Below, one piece after another: positions 32,475 to 41,137 of a stretch of DNA of 64,000 nt. How positions within the stretch are numbered: position 1 is the first letter of the stretch; every line of letters begins with the position of its first letter. A model generated the notes under the pieces. The model was not told where the DNA came from. It searched no databases and saw only the letters and a program-made list of their open reading frames with translations. Made by a program: the position numbers and the translations under genes. Origin of the DNA: a virus; IMG/VR virus record IMGVR_UViG_3300013126_001527, positions 26,896 to 90,895 of that record; one strand, written 5' to 3'.

Positions 32475-33641
32475 ATGAGAGCACGTGATTTTATTAAAGA
32501 ACTAAGACGAAATCCAGAACAAAATGTTCGCGTGTCTGGTTGGGATCAATTTGTTCAAATATACAATCAACACAAACAACAAGGCAACCCCAGCAACTTA
32601 TATATCAGCCTAACTGAATTAGAAAAGTTGGGCATTAATCCATTAAGTGAACACGAAACACCAAATGGTGTTTATGCTTATCCTGCAGACTATGTAATCA
32701 AAACTAAAAGTTTTGAGGACTTGCCCTATGCTGGTGATCAAAAATGGGTAAATGTGTTTACAGTTACTCCAGAAGCTAATATTCTTAAAGTTGATACCGT
32801 GGGTTCAGATGAAGTTAAAGAATACTTAAAACGATTAGTCACTGCATACCCAGAACGAGCAGATGAAATTAAACAATTTGCTAAATCAGCTCCTAAGGAA
32901 GCATTTGCCAACGATGGATGGGATGATATTCCTAATCGCAAAAAACTCAAAAAACTGCCTGGTGCTCAACTATGGTATATAACCTTTGAGTTGAGCGAAT
33001 ATGACTCCAATCTTTGGAACAAACTGTTTAGAGTTATGGGCATTGATGGCGTAGCGGATTCTGGCATGGGCATTATCCATCATATGGAACCTGTTCAAGC
33101 CGTGTTCTTTAATCCTAAGGCAATTAAGATGATTGGCAGATTCCCAAACTCTGCCGCTCCAACAGAAAAGTCTATAACTAACCGTCGCAAAGAAGGGCAA
33201 CAGCAAACTCAGACTAAACGAAATCTTAACTCAATGAGCGAACGAGATCAAATTGAGTGGATGAATAGAAACCACTACCACGAACACTTTAGATATATCA
33301 GAAACCCATCACCTAAAGTCCAAAAAGCAGCTATTAAATTAGACCCAAGAAATATTTTATGGATTAAAAATCCAAGCCCAGAGTTATTAATGTATGCTGT
33401 TAAGAAGGAACCGCATCTATTAGATCATTTCAAAAATCAAACATTTGAATTACAGATGGCTGCTATAGGTAAAGATTGGTCTAACATTGAATACTTAGAT
33501 CATCCTTTGCCGCAGACAGTTCAACAGGTTATGAGCATGATACCTCGCAAAGAGTTAGAACAACTATATCAAGATCAAATTGAATATATTGAAAACGGGT
33601 GGGGAAATCCTCCTTATTCTTGGTTACCTCCTCTTAGATAA
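32475..33641 (+). CDS. Candidate head-targeted protein with ART-PolyVal-like segment
   Basis: A 388-residue protein starting MRARDFIKELRRN (targeting-like peptide with an IKE site). Residues about 20-220 read NGVYAYPADYVIKTK, QLWYITFELSEYDS, GIDGVADSGMGIIHHMEPVQ and AVFFNPKAIKMIG. That DGV...QAVFF-x-P-x-x-I-K ending resembles the end of small ADP-ribosyltransferase-like (ART-PolyVal) domains in mobile elements; the catalytic residues are not certain. The C-terminal part has short helical repeats (RNPSPKVQKAAIKLDPRNIL, KNPSPELLMYAVKKEP). Capsid-borne ADP-ribosylation, as by T4 Alt, is a hypothesis. Confidence 0.5.
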   Translation: MRARDFIKELRRNPEQNVRVSGWDQFVQIYNQHKQQGNPSNLYISLTELEKLGINPLSEHETPNGVYAYPADYVIKTKSFEDLPYAGDQKWVNVFTVTPEANILKVDTVGSDEVKEYLKRLVTAYPERADEIKQFAKSAPKEAFANDGWDDIPNRKKLKKLPGAQLWYITFELSEYDSNLWNKLFRVMGIDGVADSGMGIIHHMEPVQAVFFNPKAIKMIGRFPNSAAPTEKSITNRRKEGQQQTQTKRNLNSMSERDQIEWMNRNHYHEHFRYIRNPSPKVQKAAIKLDPRNILWIKNPSPELLMYAVKKEPHLLDHFKNQTFELQMAAIGKDWSNIEYLDHPLPQTVQQVMSMIPRKELEQLYQDQIEYIENGWGNPPYSWLPPLR

Positions 33642-33644
33642 ATA
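33637..33644 (+). promoter_or_regulatory. Late-promoter-like box GATAAATA, 6 nt before an ATG
   Basis: Overlaps the previous stop and ends 6 nt before ATG 33651; no Shine-Dalgarno sequence lies between. Confidence 0.55.
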
Positions 33645-33650
33645 CTAATT

Positions 33651-36581
33651 ATGCGATACGAACAAATCAAACCCCTATTAGACGAAGCTGTACTTGACGA
33701 AGTCAAGATGAGCCCTAGTGCTCTACAAAAATTTGCCAACAGTCCAGAAGCAGAAGGTATGCTTATGGGTATAGAATTTGAAATGTGCGTGCCAAATGTT
33801 GCTGTAGATGACGACAGTGGCGACGGCGAATATGACTATGACATGGACGAACGTTGTTACAGCATAGATGATATTATAGAATTCTTCCGTAACGGTGAAA
33901 TGTCAAACTTAGGTTCCAGCAGTGCTCAACGCCTACGCGAAAAGATGTGGGACGAATACCTAGACTGGACTAGTGATAAAATTGCAGACAATCTAGACAC
34001 AGACGAATTGAATGAACGTGTTCGTAATCGTTTACGTGATGACATAGACTGGGAAGATTACGTTGATGATGCTCGTGAAGAACTAGGCGACGAAGTTCCT
34101 GACGATAAAGTAGAAGAACGGGCTAAAGAACTAGCAGAAGAAGCATTAGATAATGAAATGAGTGATGCTAGTAGTCGCAACTACCAATATTACTACGACG
34201 AAATACGCCAAGAGATGGAAGATGAAATGCGTGAAGATGCGGACTACGATCAAGAAGCGTGGTTGCGTGACATTGGCGTAGATTACATGAGCGACGCAGA
34301 ACGTGAATGGAGCTTAGATTGGCCACACTGGAGTTACTATGGTAGCGACGGTGAAATGGATGTAGAAAGTGTAGGTGACGAGTTTGGTCGTAGTATGGGC
34401 TTAGAATACGTAAACACATCAAACAACTACCACGGTGCTCGTCGTGATGGTAAAAACTGGATTGTAGAGCCAGATAGTTCAATTGACGCAGATTCAGGCG
34501 ATGGTGGTTTAGAGTTTGTTAGTCCTCCTATGCCAATCAAAGACGGTTTAGAAATGCTACAAAAAATGTACAAGTGGGCCAAGGATAACGGTTGTTATAC
34601 TAACAAGTCAACTGGCCTACACATGAACATTAGCGTTCCAGATATGACCATTGAAAAACTGGACTATGTTAAACTAGCCCTGTTCATGGGCGACGAACAT
34701 GTGCTTAAACAGTTTGGTCGTCAATATAACAGCTATGCTAAGAGTGCTATGAGTAAGATTAAGGACCGTATTCGTCCAGAAGATGTTCCGCACGTACTAG
34801 CACAAATGAAGCAACACCTAAACAGTCTAGCCAGTAAAACCATACACAGTGGTATTACAGACAAATACACTAGTATCAACACCAAAGACAACTATGTAGA
34901 ATTCCGCGGCCCAGGTGGCGACTACTTGGATATGAATCCATTTGAGGTTACTAACACAGTCCTACGTCTGGCTATGAGCCTGCGTATTGCTACCAATCCA
35001 GAAGCATACAAACAAGAGTATGCTAAGAAACTATACAAATTAGTAGAACAAGACGGTGACTGGACTGACCCCAATAACTCAGTGGCTCTATTCAGTCGTT
35101 ATGCTCTAGGCGAAATTAACAAAGACGAATTAGTCAGTAATGTACGTCAGGCACAGGTAGCACGTAAAGAGAAGAAAGGCGAAGAACTACAGTTCTGGGT
35201 CATGAACAAAGACGGCACGGGCGGCAAGCAGTTAGTGTTTGCTCAAAGTGAAACAGAAGCCATTATCAAAGGTGGCAAGCAGATGGGCATGAACCGTGAG
35301 AAGAGTATTAGCACGCTCAAAGCTGAGGTAAAATCTGCGCCTATTGATTTAGAAGGCATGAGCAAGGAAGAGTACTATCGTCAGGTCAACGATTTACCTA
35401 CATACACATTAGAACAATTTGTCAATGAGATTAAAAAACGAGAACTCAGTACATTAGAAAAAGCTCTAGACACTGTTAAGAATCGTAGCATGAGTGGCGA
35501 CTTAAGTGCTACTAACTACGAGTTCCTACAGGCAGTTATTGAGCGTGAAATTGCTCGTCGCAGTCTACCAGTTGATGACGGTGAGATGACACAGTGGAGA
35601 GTACATATTACTCAAGGACCACACGCAGGTGTATCTACAATTATCAACGCACCAACACCACGTAATGCCAAGGTAGCGGCACAGGCTATATTCCGTAGTC
35701 AATTAAATGACGCATTTATAGATTACGACTATTTAGAAGCAAGAGAATATACTTTAGCAAGTAGATTACAAGTAGGTACACCAGAACCAGCAAATGCTCA
35801 AGAAATATACGACAGTTTACCTAACACTTATAAAGCATGGTTAGATGGGTTAGAAGCAGGCGAATCCAGTGTAATACAAACTGTAATAGACAGTGTTGCC
35901 AACGATACAGGGGCAAATGCTCAGGCATTAAACATAGAACAACGTGATTTAATTATCAGTAGAGCGCAGGCAGAACTACGTCGTCGTGGGCAAGCAACTC
36001 AAAGTAGCGAAGAAGAAATGACCCGCCCATGGCACGTATGGTTAGCAAATATACAGGATCATACAGATGATCAACTGCGTAATGCTCGACATGTCATGGC
36101 AGTTGGCCGAAATGAACCAGGTGCTCGTGGTGCTAGACTAACTGATCGTCAACGTCAGGCTATTGTAGATGAGATTGATGATGAGTTCCGCCGCAGATTA
36201 GCTAGAAGTATTGAACGCGGTGAACAAGCTCGTGCGGCACAGCAAGGTGATATTATAGCACCAGGACTAGGCGAGGTGGACCCGTTGGCGGCACAACAAG
36301 CAGAATTAATCAACCGTGATGATCCTGTTACATCAAACGATCCTGAAGCTGATAGTCCATTAGAGGTGCCAGGACAAGGTACGCAAGAGTTTCAGATTGT
36401 AAATCCACACACAGGATCTATTGTAGCAGTAATACGTCAGGCTACCCTAGATCACGCTGTAAGTAAAGCACGTCAATGGGAACAAGACCTAGGCTTATCA
36501 GCAGGTGACTTAGAAGTTCGTCAAATTGGCGAAACTAACGAAAGTATTAATCAATTACGCAAATTAGCAGGCATTAAATAA
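33651..36581 (+). CDS. Large amidoligase-like protein
   Basis: A 976-residue protein. Motifs of the putative amidoligase (COOH-NH2 ligase) family appear in order: MGIEFEMCV near 39-47, GGLEFVSPPMPIKDG near 285-299, STGLHMNISVPD near 319-330 and YVEFRGPGGDYLDMN near 415-429. Such enzymes form amide bonds using ATP. A very acidic insert separates the first and second motifs (residues 50-220). The C-terminal 450 residues hold other domains (QWRVHITQGPHAGVSTIINA) and end INQLRKLAGIK, like the end of the 10721 protein. The N-terminus contains LLDEA, a possible head-protease site. Confidence 0.6.
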   Translation: MRYEQIKPLLDEAVLDEVKMSPSALQKFANSPEAEGMLMGIEFEMCVPNVAVDDDSGDGEYDYDMDERCYSIDDIIEFFRNGEMSNLGSSSAQRLREKMWDEYLDWTSDKIADNLDTDELNERVRNRLRDDIDWEDYVDDAREELGDEVPDDKVEERAKELAEEALDNEMSDASSRNYQYYYDEIRQEMEDEMREDADYDQEAWLRDIGVDYMSDAEREWSLDWPHWSYYGSDGEMDVESVGDEFGRSMGLEYVNTSNNYHGARRDGKNWIVEPDSSIDADSGDGGLEFVSPPMPIKDGLEMLQKMYKWAKDNGCYTNKSTGLHMNISVPDMTIEKLDYVKLALFMGDEHVLKQFGRQYNSYAKSAMSKIKDRIRPEDVPHVLAQMKQHLNSLASKTIHSGITDKYTSINTKDNYVEFRGPGGDYLDMNPFEVTNTVLRLAMSLRIATNPEAYKQEYAKKLYKLVEQDGDWTDPNNSVALFSRYALGEINKDELVSNVRQAQVARKEKKGEELQFWVMNKDGTGGKQLVFAQSETEAIIKGGKQMGMNREKSISTLKAEVKSAPIDLEGMSKEEYYRQVNDLPTYTLEQFVNEIKKRELSTLEKALDTVKNRSMSGDLSATNYEFLQAVIEREIARRSLPVDDGEMTQWRVHITQGPHAGVSTIINAPTPRNAKVAAQAIFRSQLNDAFIDYDYLEAREYTLASRLQVGTPEPANAQEIYDSLPNTYKAWLDGLEAGESSVIQTVIDSVANDTGANAQALNIEQRDLIISRAQAELRRRGQATQSSEEEMTRPWHVWLANIQDHTDDQLRNARHVMAVGRNEPGARGARLTDRQRQAIVDEIDDEFRRRLARSIERGEQARAAQQGDIIAPGLGEVDPLAAQQAELINRDDPVTSNDPEADSPLEVPGQGTQEFQIVNPHTGSIVAVIRQATLDHAVSKARQWEQDLGLSAGDLEVRQIGETNESINQLRKLAGIK

Positions 36582-38329
36582 TGGCAAATACATTTTTAAG
36601 AAAAGTAAGCAGTAACGTTAGCACTGTAGAAACAGCCATTGGTAACTATACCGTTGGATCTAATGTTGGTGCGGTAGTAGTTGGTTTAAGTATTTCTAAT
36701 ACCAATTTATCCCAAGTTTATGCAAATGTTCTTATTAGTAATGGTATTACCGGACATCACATCATTAAAAATGGTACTATACCTGCACAGGGTGCGTTAA
36801 TAGTAGTTGGTGGAAGCCAAAAAATTATCCTACAAGAAGGGGATAGTATACAAGTATCTGCAACTGCAAATGTTGATGCAATTATGAATATCATGGAGAC
36901 TGATTCCATTGGAGTGAGTACTGATCCCGTTAGTTACTCCGTGACTGCAAACGTAAATGGAGTCAATGAAAATCAAGCCATTGGATATACTATCTCTACA
37001 CAAAATATAGCCAACAGCACAACATTATATTGGCAGTTAATTGGAAACGTAGTAGCTGCAGATTTCAGTGACAGTGTGACGTCTGGGATCGTTACTATTA
37101 GTAATAGTAGTGCAACTGTAGTGCGTCCGCTATACGAAGATTTGACCACAGAAGGCCCAGAGTGGGTACAACTGAAAGTGTACACTGATGCATCTTATGT
37201 AAATTTAGTTGCTAGTTCAGGTAACGTAACAGTTACAGATTCATCAACCAACCCACCACCATTGACTGAAGCTTATTATGCTGGTGCTTATTTCCCAGGA
37301 ATAACATCTAGCACTCCGGCCAATTCACAGAAAAATTCTTTTACACTATTGTCAAACATAGCTACAATATCTGCTAACGTAGGTGCATCAAGTGCTAGCT
37401 CTTATCATTTCACTTATATTAAAGACGATGATCAGTCATGGCGATACTATGCTCCAAACGGGCTAACCATCGGTACCACTGGCAATTATACTGTAGTGCA
37501 AGTTGGTTCCGGAACCTGGGACTATGTACATGTAGCATTTGATAGCGGACATATGTTTGGCATTAACACATCGGGAGAGTTGTATGCCTGCGGAGACAAC
37601 AATAACGGTCAATTGGGGCTTGGTGATACTACTAATAGAAATTACTCATCTGTCGCTAAAGTAGGTTCAGCAACTAACTGGACCAAAGTATGTGGAGCAA
37701 AATACGCTTCAATAGGGCTACGCAGCGATGGCACAATCTGGACGTGGGGTTTAAATTCAGGAGACCAAGCTGGACAATTAGGTGTTGGGGGTTCAACTGA
37801 CGTGACATCTCCAACTCAGGTAGGATCAGCGACCCATTGGGTTGATATCGCAGCTGCACCTAGTTACGGTACAGTATTCTATGCTCTTAAAAACGATGGT
37901 ACGTTATGGTATTGGGGAGATGCTAGTTATGGTGGCGGCCTAGGTCAAGGTGATATATTAGTTACTACACCTACACAAATTGGTAGTGCATCTAACTGGG
38001 CAAAAATTTATGGATCATACAGAAGTCTACGTGCTATTAAAACCAATGGTACATTATGGGGCGGATACAATGCAAGTAGCCCTTATGGCGGTTCATTCCA
38101 GCAAGTAGGTTCGGATACAGATTGGTCTATCACTGCTGGAGCAACATTCAATTGGCACGCTATTAAAACCAACGGAACCTTGTGGGCAATAAGCGTTTAT
38201 AACTTCTACGGGGCAGCAGGTACAGGCAATACCACTGATGTTCTAACTCCAACACAAATAGGCAGCGACACCAATTGGCGCAATCTTGCTCCAACTAGTC
38301 AATACTATGGCACTGTAGCTATTAAATAA
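36581..38329 (+). CDS. Virion protein with RCC1-like propeller repeats
   Basis: A 582-residue protein starting in a TAATG overlap. Residues 1-230 are Asn/Val/Ser-rich beta sequence typical of phage fibres. From about residue 310 onward there are five or more RCC1-type blades: HMFGINTSGELYACGDNNNG, LRSDGTIWTWGLNSGDQAGQ, ALKNDGTLWYWGDASYGGGL, AIKTNGTLWGG, AIKTNGTLWAIS, each followed by T(P/N)-x-Q-(I/V)GS. RCC1 folds make seven-bladed propellers that bind proteins or sugars. A receptor-binding or decoration role on the virion is likely. Confidence 0.7.
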   Translation: MANTFLRKVSSNVSTVETAIGNYTVGSNVGAVVVGLSISNTNLSQVYANVLISNGITGHHIIKNGTIPAQGALIVVGGSQKIILQEGDSIQVSATANVDAIMNIMETDSIGVSTDPVSYSVTANVNGVNENQAIGYTISTQNIANSTTLYWQLIGNVVAADFSDSVTSGIVTISNSSATVVRPLYEDLTTEGPEWVQLKVYTDASYVNLVASSGNVTVTDSSTNPPPLTEAYYAGAYFPGITSSTPANSQKNSFTLLSNIATISANVGASSASSYHFTYIKDDDQSWRYYAPNGLTIGTTGNYTVVQVGSGTWDYVHVAFDSGHMFGINTSGELYACGDNNNGQLGLGDTTNRNYSSVAKVGSATNWTKVCGAKYASIGLRSDGTIWTWGLNSGDQAGQLGVGGSTDVTSPTQVGSATHWVDIAAAPSYGTVFYALKNDGTLWYWGDASYGGGLGQGDILVTTPTQIGSASNWAKIYGSYRSLRAIKTNGTLWGGYNASSPYGGSFQQVGSDTDWSITAGATFNWHAIKTNGTLWAISVYNFYGAAGTGNTTDVLTPTQIGSDTNWRNLAPTSQYYGTVAIK

Positions 38330-38332
38330 ATA
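38325..38332 (+). promoter_or_regulatory. Late-promoter-like box AATAAATA, 5 nt before an ATG
   Basis: Overlaps the previous stop; ends exactly 5 nt before ATG 38338, so transcription would start at the A of the ATG if the T4 spacing holds. Confidence 0.55.
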
Positions 38333-38337
38333 CTATC

Positions 38338-39540
38338 ATGAACTTATACGAAATGTTTGAACCTCAGAAAGAATTGACCTTAGTAGATGCGCTACGTGAC
38401 TTCTTGCCATTAGCTATGTTAGAACTAAATATCACTACATTGCCAAAAATAACATTTCAAAAAGATATACAATCTATAGAGCATCCAACCTTTGGACGTT
38501 TTACCAATGAAGGCAATTTAATCTATGTAGATATTGAAAATCGCCATCCCAACGATATATTACGCACGTTGGCGCATGAACTAACACACTTTGCACAGAA
38601 TGAACGTGGCGAATTAGATCAGCATAGTGGGGACACTGGTAGTAATGCTGAAAATGAAGCTAATGCAGTAGCTGGTGTAATCATGCGCAATTTTAATGCA
38701 GAATATCCGCAATATTTAAAATTAGCTCCAGTAACATTTAATAATCAAATAAACGAAAAACGTAAGCGCAAACAAAAACGTCAAACTGGTTACTACGGAT
38801 ACTATTGGGGCGGAGTTAACTACGCCGACCAATCAGGTGATGGCGGTAGCGATGGTGGCGAGAGTGTACAAGAAGGCATAGGTAATTCTGCCCTAGTGGG
38901 CGCATTAGCTGCTGCATTATCAATGTCACCAAATGCTGCCAATGCAGAGTCATCCGACGCAGCAAATGCCTTGCGTATCTATAGAACTATCCATCAGTAT
39001 AAGAATTACGATGATGCAGCATTTAAAGCAGAAGCACAACAAGAACTAATGAATATTCTACGCACGTTACAAGGGCACCCAAACCAAAGTCAAATTTTGT
39101 CCATTGTTAAAAAAATGGCTGACTCAGAAGAAACAACTACCGAGTTACCCCCATTAACTAACGAGCCTGTTAACGAAAAGTGGAGTGAAAAATACAAACG
39201 CAGTATTGACTGCTCCAATCCCAAAGGATTTAGTCAACGTGCGCACTGTCAAGGTCGTAAAAAGTCCAACGAAGGTACTTGTGAAACTCATAAGAGTCCT
39301 AGCGGACGCATGACTAATATGTGCCCAGACGATGACGACTATGAGATAAACTATGGCAAGCAAGCCAATGAAAATTTTGCCGACGGTAAAAAGCCAGGAC
39401 GTAAAGGACTTGCTAAACGCAGTGGTGTGAATTGTACACAGTCAGTGACGAAATTGAGAAGCATCGCTAAGAATTCCAGCGGTGAAAAGCAACGTATGGC
39501 ACACTGGTGTGCAAATATGAAATCAGGAAAAGCAAAATGA
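38338..39540 (+). CDS. Zinc metallopeptidase-like protein with Cys-rich tail
   Basis: A 400-residue protein. Residues 40-110 form a minimal gluzincin-like domain with HELTHFAQNE (HExxH, near 80) and a downstream ENEANAVAG acidic stretch that may give the third zinc ligand. The middle (residues 180-205) is Ala-rich and hydrophobic (ALVGALAAALSMSPNAANAE). The C-terminus carries KRSIDCSNPKGFSQRAHCQG, a Cys-Asn-Pro module, and a basic end. The related Cys-Asn-Pro module in the next protein links the two. Possibly a virion-associated protease; substrates unknown. Confidence 0.65.
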   Translation: MNLYEMFEPQKELTLVDALRDFLPLAMLELNITTLPKITFQKDIQSIEHPTFGRFTNEGNLIYVDIENRHPNDILRTLAHELTHFAQNERGELDQHSGDTGSNAENEANAVAGVIMRNFNAEYPQYLKLAPVTFNNQINEKRKRKQKRQTGYYGYYWGGVNYADQSGDGGSDGGESVQEGIGNSALVGALAAALSMSPNAANAESSDAANALRIYRTIHQYKNYDDAAFKAEAQQELMNILRTLQGHPNQSQILSIVKKMADSEETTTELPPLTNEPVNEKWSEKYKRSIDCSNPKGFSQRAHCQGRKKSNEGTCETHKSPSGRMTNMCPDDDDYEINYGKQANENFADGKKPGRKGLAKRSGVNCTQSVTKLRSIAKNSSGEKQRMAHWCANMKSGKAK

Positions 39541-40184
39541 AAGCTAGTGATTTTTTAAATGAAGCAAAACAACGATTAGATGCCAAGTGTTGGAAGGGCT
39601 ATCGCAAACAAGGCACCAAGATGAAAGGTGACACTCGCGTCAACAACTGTGTTAAAGTCAACGAAGAAATTGATCCAGCAGACGTAGGTGAATACGACCG
39701 CGAAGGTGAAATGGCTATCGATCAGTTGGAAACTGCTGCAGAAGCTGCTAACGAACTACGCAGTATCTTAGATGCTGATGAAAACTTACCCGAATGGGTA
39801 CAAAGTAAAATTACCAAAGCACTTGATTACTTAGACACTAGCCGTGACTACATGAAATCCAAAGGCAATAACACAGATGAAGAAACTTATGAAGGTGACG
39901 AGTTCTACGAAGCTTACGGTATTATGTGCGAAAGCCTAGAAGAAGCAGAATACCGTGGACGCAAAGTACCCTTAGGTAAACCTATGCGCGGCGATGTTAA
40001 AAAATTCAAAGTCTATGTTAAAGATCCTAAGACTGGAAATATCAAAAAAGTAAACTTTGGCGACCCTAACATGCGTATTAAGAAATCAAATCCTAAACGC
40101 AGAAAATCATTCCGTGCTCGTCATAACTGCGCTAACCCTGGTCCACGCACTAAAGCACGTTATTGGTCATGCCGTAAGTGGTAA
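39537..40184 (+). CDS. CWKGY-motif protein with basic C-terminal Cys module
   Basis: A 215-residue protein starting at ATG 39537 (ATGA overlap). Order: targeting-like peptide MKASDFLNEAKQ with an LNE site, CWKGYRKQGTKMKGDTRVNN then CV (shared with the 24210 protein), an acidic helical middle, and a very basic C-terminus (GRKVPLGKPMRGDVKKFKVY ... RARHNCANPGPRTKARYWSC). The C-terminal module looks familiar from conserved phage proteins, and its basic, Cys-paired nature suits a DNA- or head-associated protein. Function unknown. Confidence 0.65.
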   Translation: MKASDFLNEAKQRLDAKCWKGYRKQGTKMKGDTRVNNCVKVNEEIDPADVGEYDREGEMAIDQLETAAEAANELRSILDADENLPEWVQSKITKALDYLDTSRDYMKSKGNNTDEETYEGDEFYEAYGIMCESLEEAEYRGRKVPLGKPMRGDVKKFKVYVKDPKTGNIKKVNFGDPNMRIKKSNPKRRKSFRARHNCANPGPRTKARYWSCRKW

Positions 40185-40187
40185 GTC

Positions 40188-40721
40188 ATGCGAGCCCAAG
40201 ACTTTTTAACAGAATCTAAAGAAAAACTTAAGCTAATAGATTTGCCTTATAGCCGAGCAGCTCTTGCGCCTGTAATGAGCAAAAGTACTCTAGACAATCA
40301 CTATGGTAAATTAGCTAAAGGTTATGTAGATCGATACAACAAAGGTGAAGGTGACAAGACTTTCAATGCTGCTGGTGCATACCTACACAACTTATTCTTT
40401 CCACAACTACGTGCGCCGCGTTCCAATAATAAACCAACCGGAGCAATTAAGAATTTAATAGATCGTAAGTTTGGTTCTTACGATGAATTCAAAGAAGAGA
40501 TGGTCAAAAAAGCTATGAAACTGCAAGGCAGTCATTGGATCTATCTAAGTAAAACTGGCGCTATCAAAACTATACCCAATCACCAAAAGCGTACAGATAT
40601 AGTGCTGTTGATTGACTGGTGGGAACACGCTTGGACCATTGACTATGGTGCAGATAAAGCCAAATACTTAAAAAATATCTGGCGCATAATTAATTGGGAT
40701 ATCGTAAATCAAAGGCTATGA
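40188..40721 (+). CDS. Fe/Mn superoxide dismutase with head-targeting-like N-terminus
   Basis: A 177-residue enzyme that would convert superoxide to oxygen and hydrogen peroxide. All four metal ligands of Fe/Mn SOD are in place: His38 (LDNHYGK), His67 (YLHNLFF), Asp143 and His147 (DWWEHAW), plus Tyr46 (GYV). FGSYDEFKEEMVKKAMKLQG and YLKNIWRIINWDIVNQRL match the C-terminal domain. Unusually it starts MRAQDFLTESKEKLK, a peptide shared with neighbours that resembles the T4 capsid-targeting sequence with an LTE protease site. It ends in ATGA with the next gene. Confidence 0.85.
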   Translation: MRAQDFLTESKEKLKLIDLPYSRAALAPVMSKSTLDNHYGKLAKGYVDRYNKGEGDKTFNAAGAYLHNLFFPQLRAPRSNNKPTGAIKNLIDRKFGSYDEFKEEMVKKAMKLQGSHWIYLSKTGAIKTIPNHQKRTDIVLLIDWWEHAWTIDYGADKAKYLKNIWRIINWDIVNQRL

Positions 40722-41137
40722 GCAACTGGGAAGTTTATGTTCGCGAAAGCTACGAGCTCATTAAAGAAGCCGAGCATAAACTTACTGTCAATCTTGATCA
40801 CAACGTTGAAGCCTACATAGTACACCTGTTTGCACACTTCATCGACAAACCTAAAATAAACACCGAGCCTTTAGGTATTAAACTACTGTCTAGTAATCAA
40901 TTACCCGTAAAACAACGTAAAACTGTGTTAAAAGAAGTAGGCGACGAGTGTCTATTAATCAATGCTATGGAATGGGGTAAAAGTCGTTGGCCTAGCAGTA
41001 GCTATTACCAACAACTCGGACAAACCGCATATCAGAGTAGGGCATGGATAACACAGCCTGTAGAAGAAGTATTTGATGATCTTGCAGTCGATTTTGATAC
41101 TGCTACAAAGATATTACGAACCTGCAGAATTTCTTAA
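40718..41137 (+). CDS. Hypothetical protein
   Basis: A 139-residue soluble protein starting at ATG 40718, overlapping the sod stop. It has an internal AEHKLTVNLDHNVEAYIVHL helix region and a YYQQLGQTAYQSRAW segment. Its 3' end overlaps the convergent desaturase gene by 24 bp. No family recognised. Confidence 0.55.
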   Translation: MSNWEVYVRESYELIKEAEHKLTVNLDHNVEAYIVHLFAHFIDKPKINTEPLGIKLLSSNQLPVKQRKTVLKEVGDECLLINAMEWGKSRWPSSSYYQQLGQTAYQSRAWITQPVEEVFDDLAVDFDTATKILRTCRIS

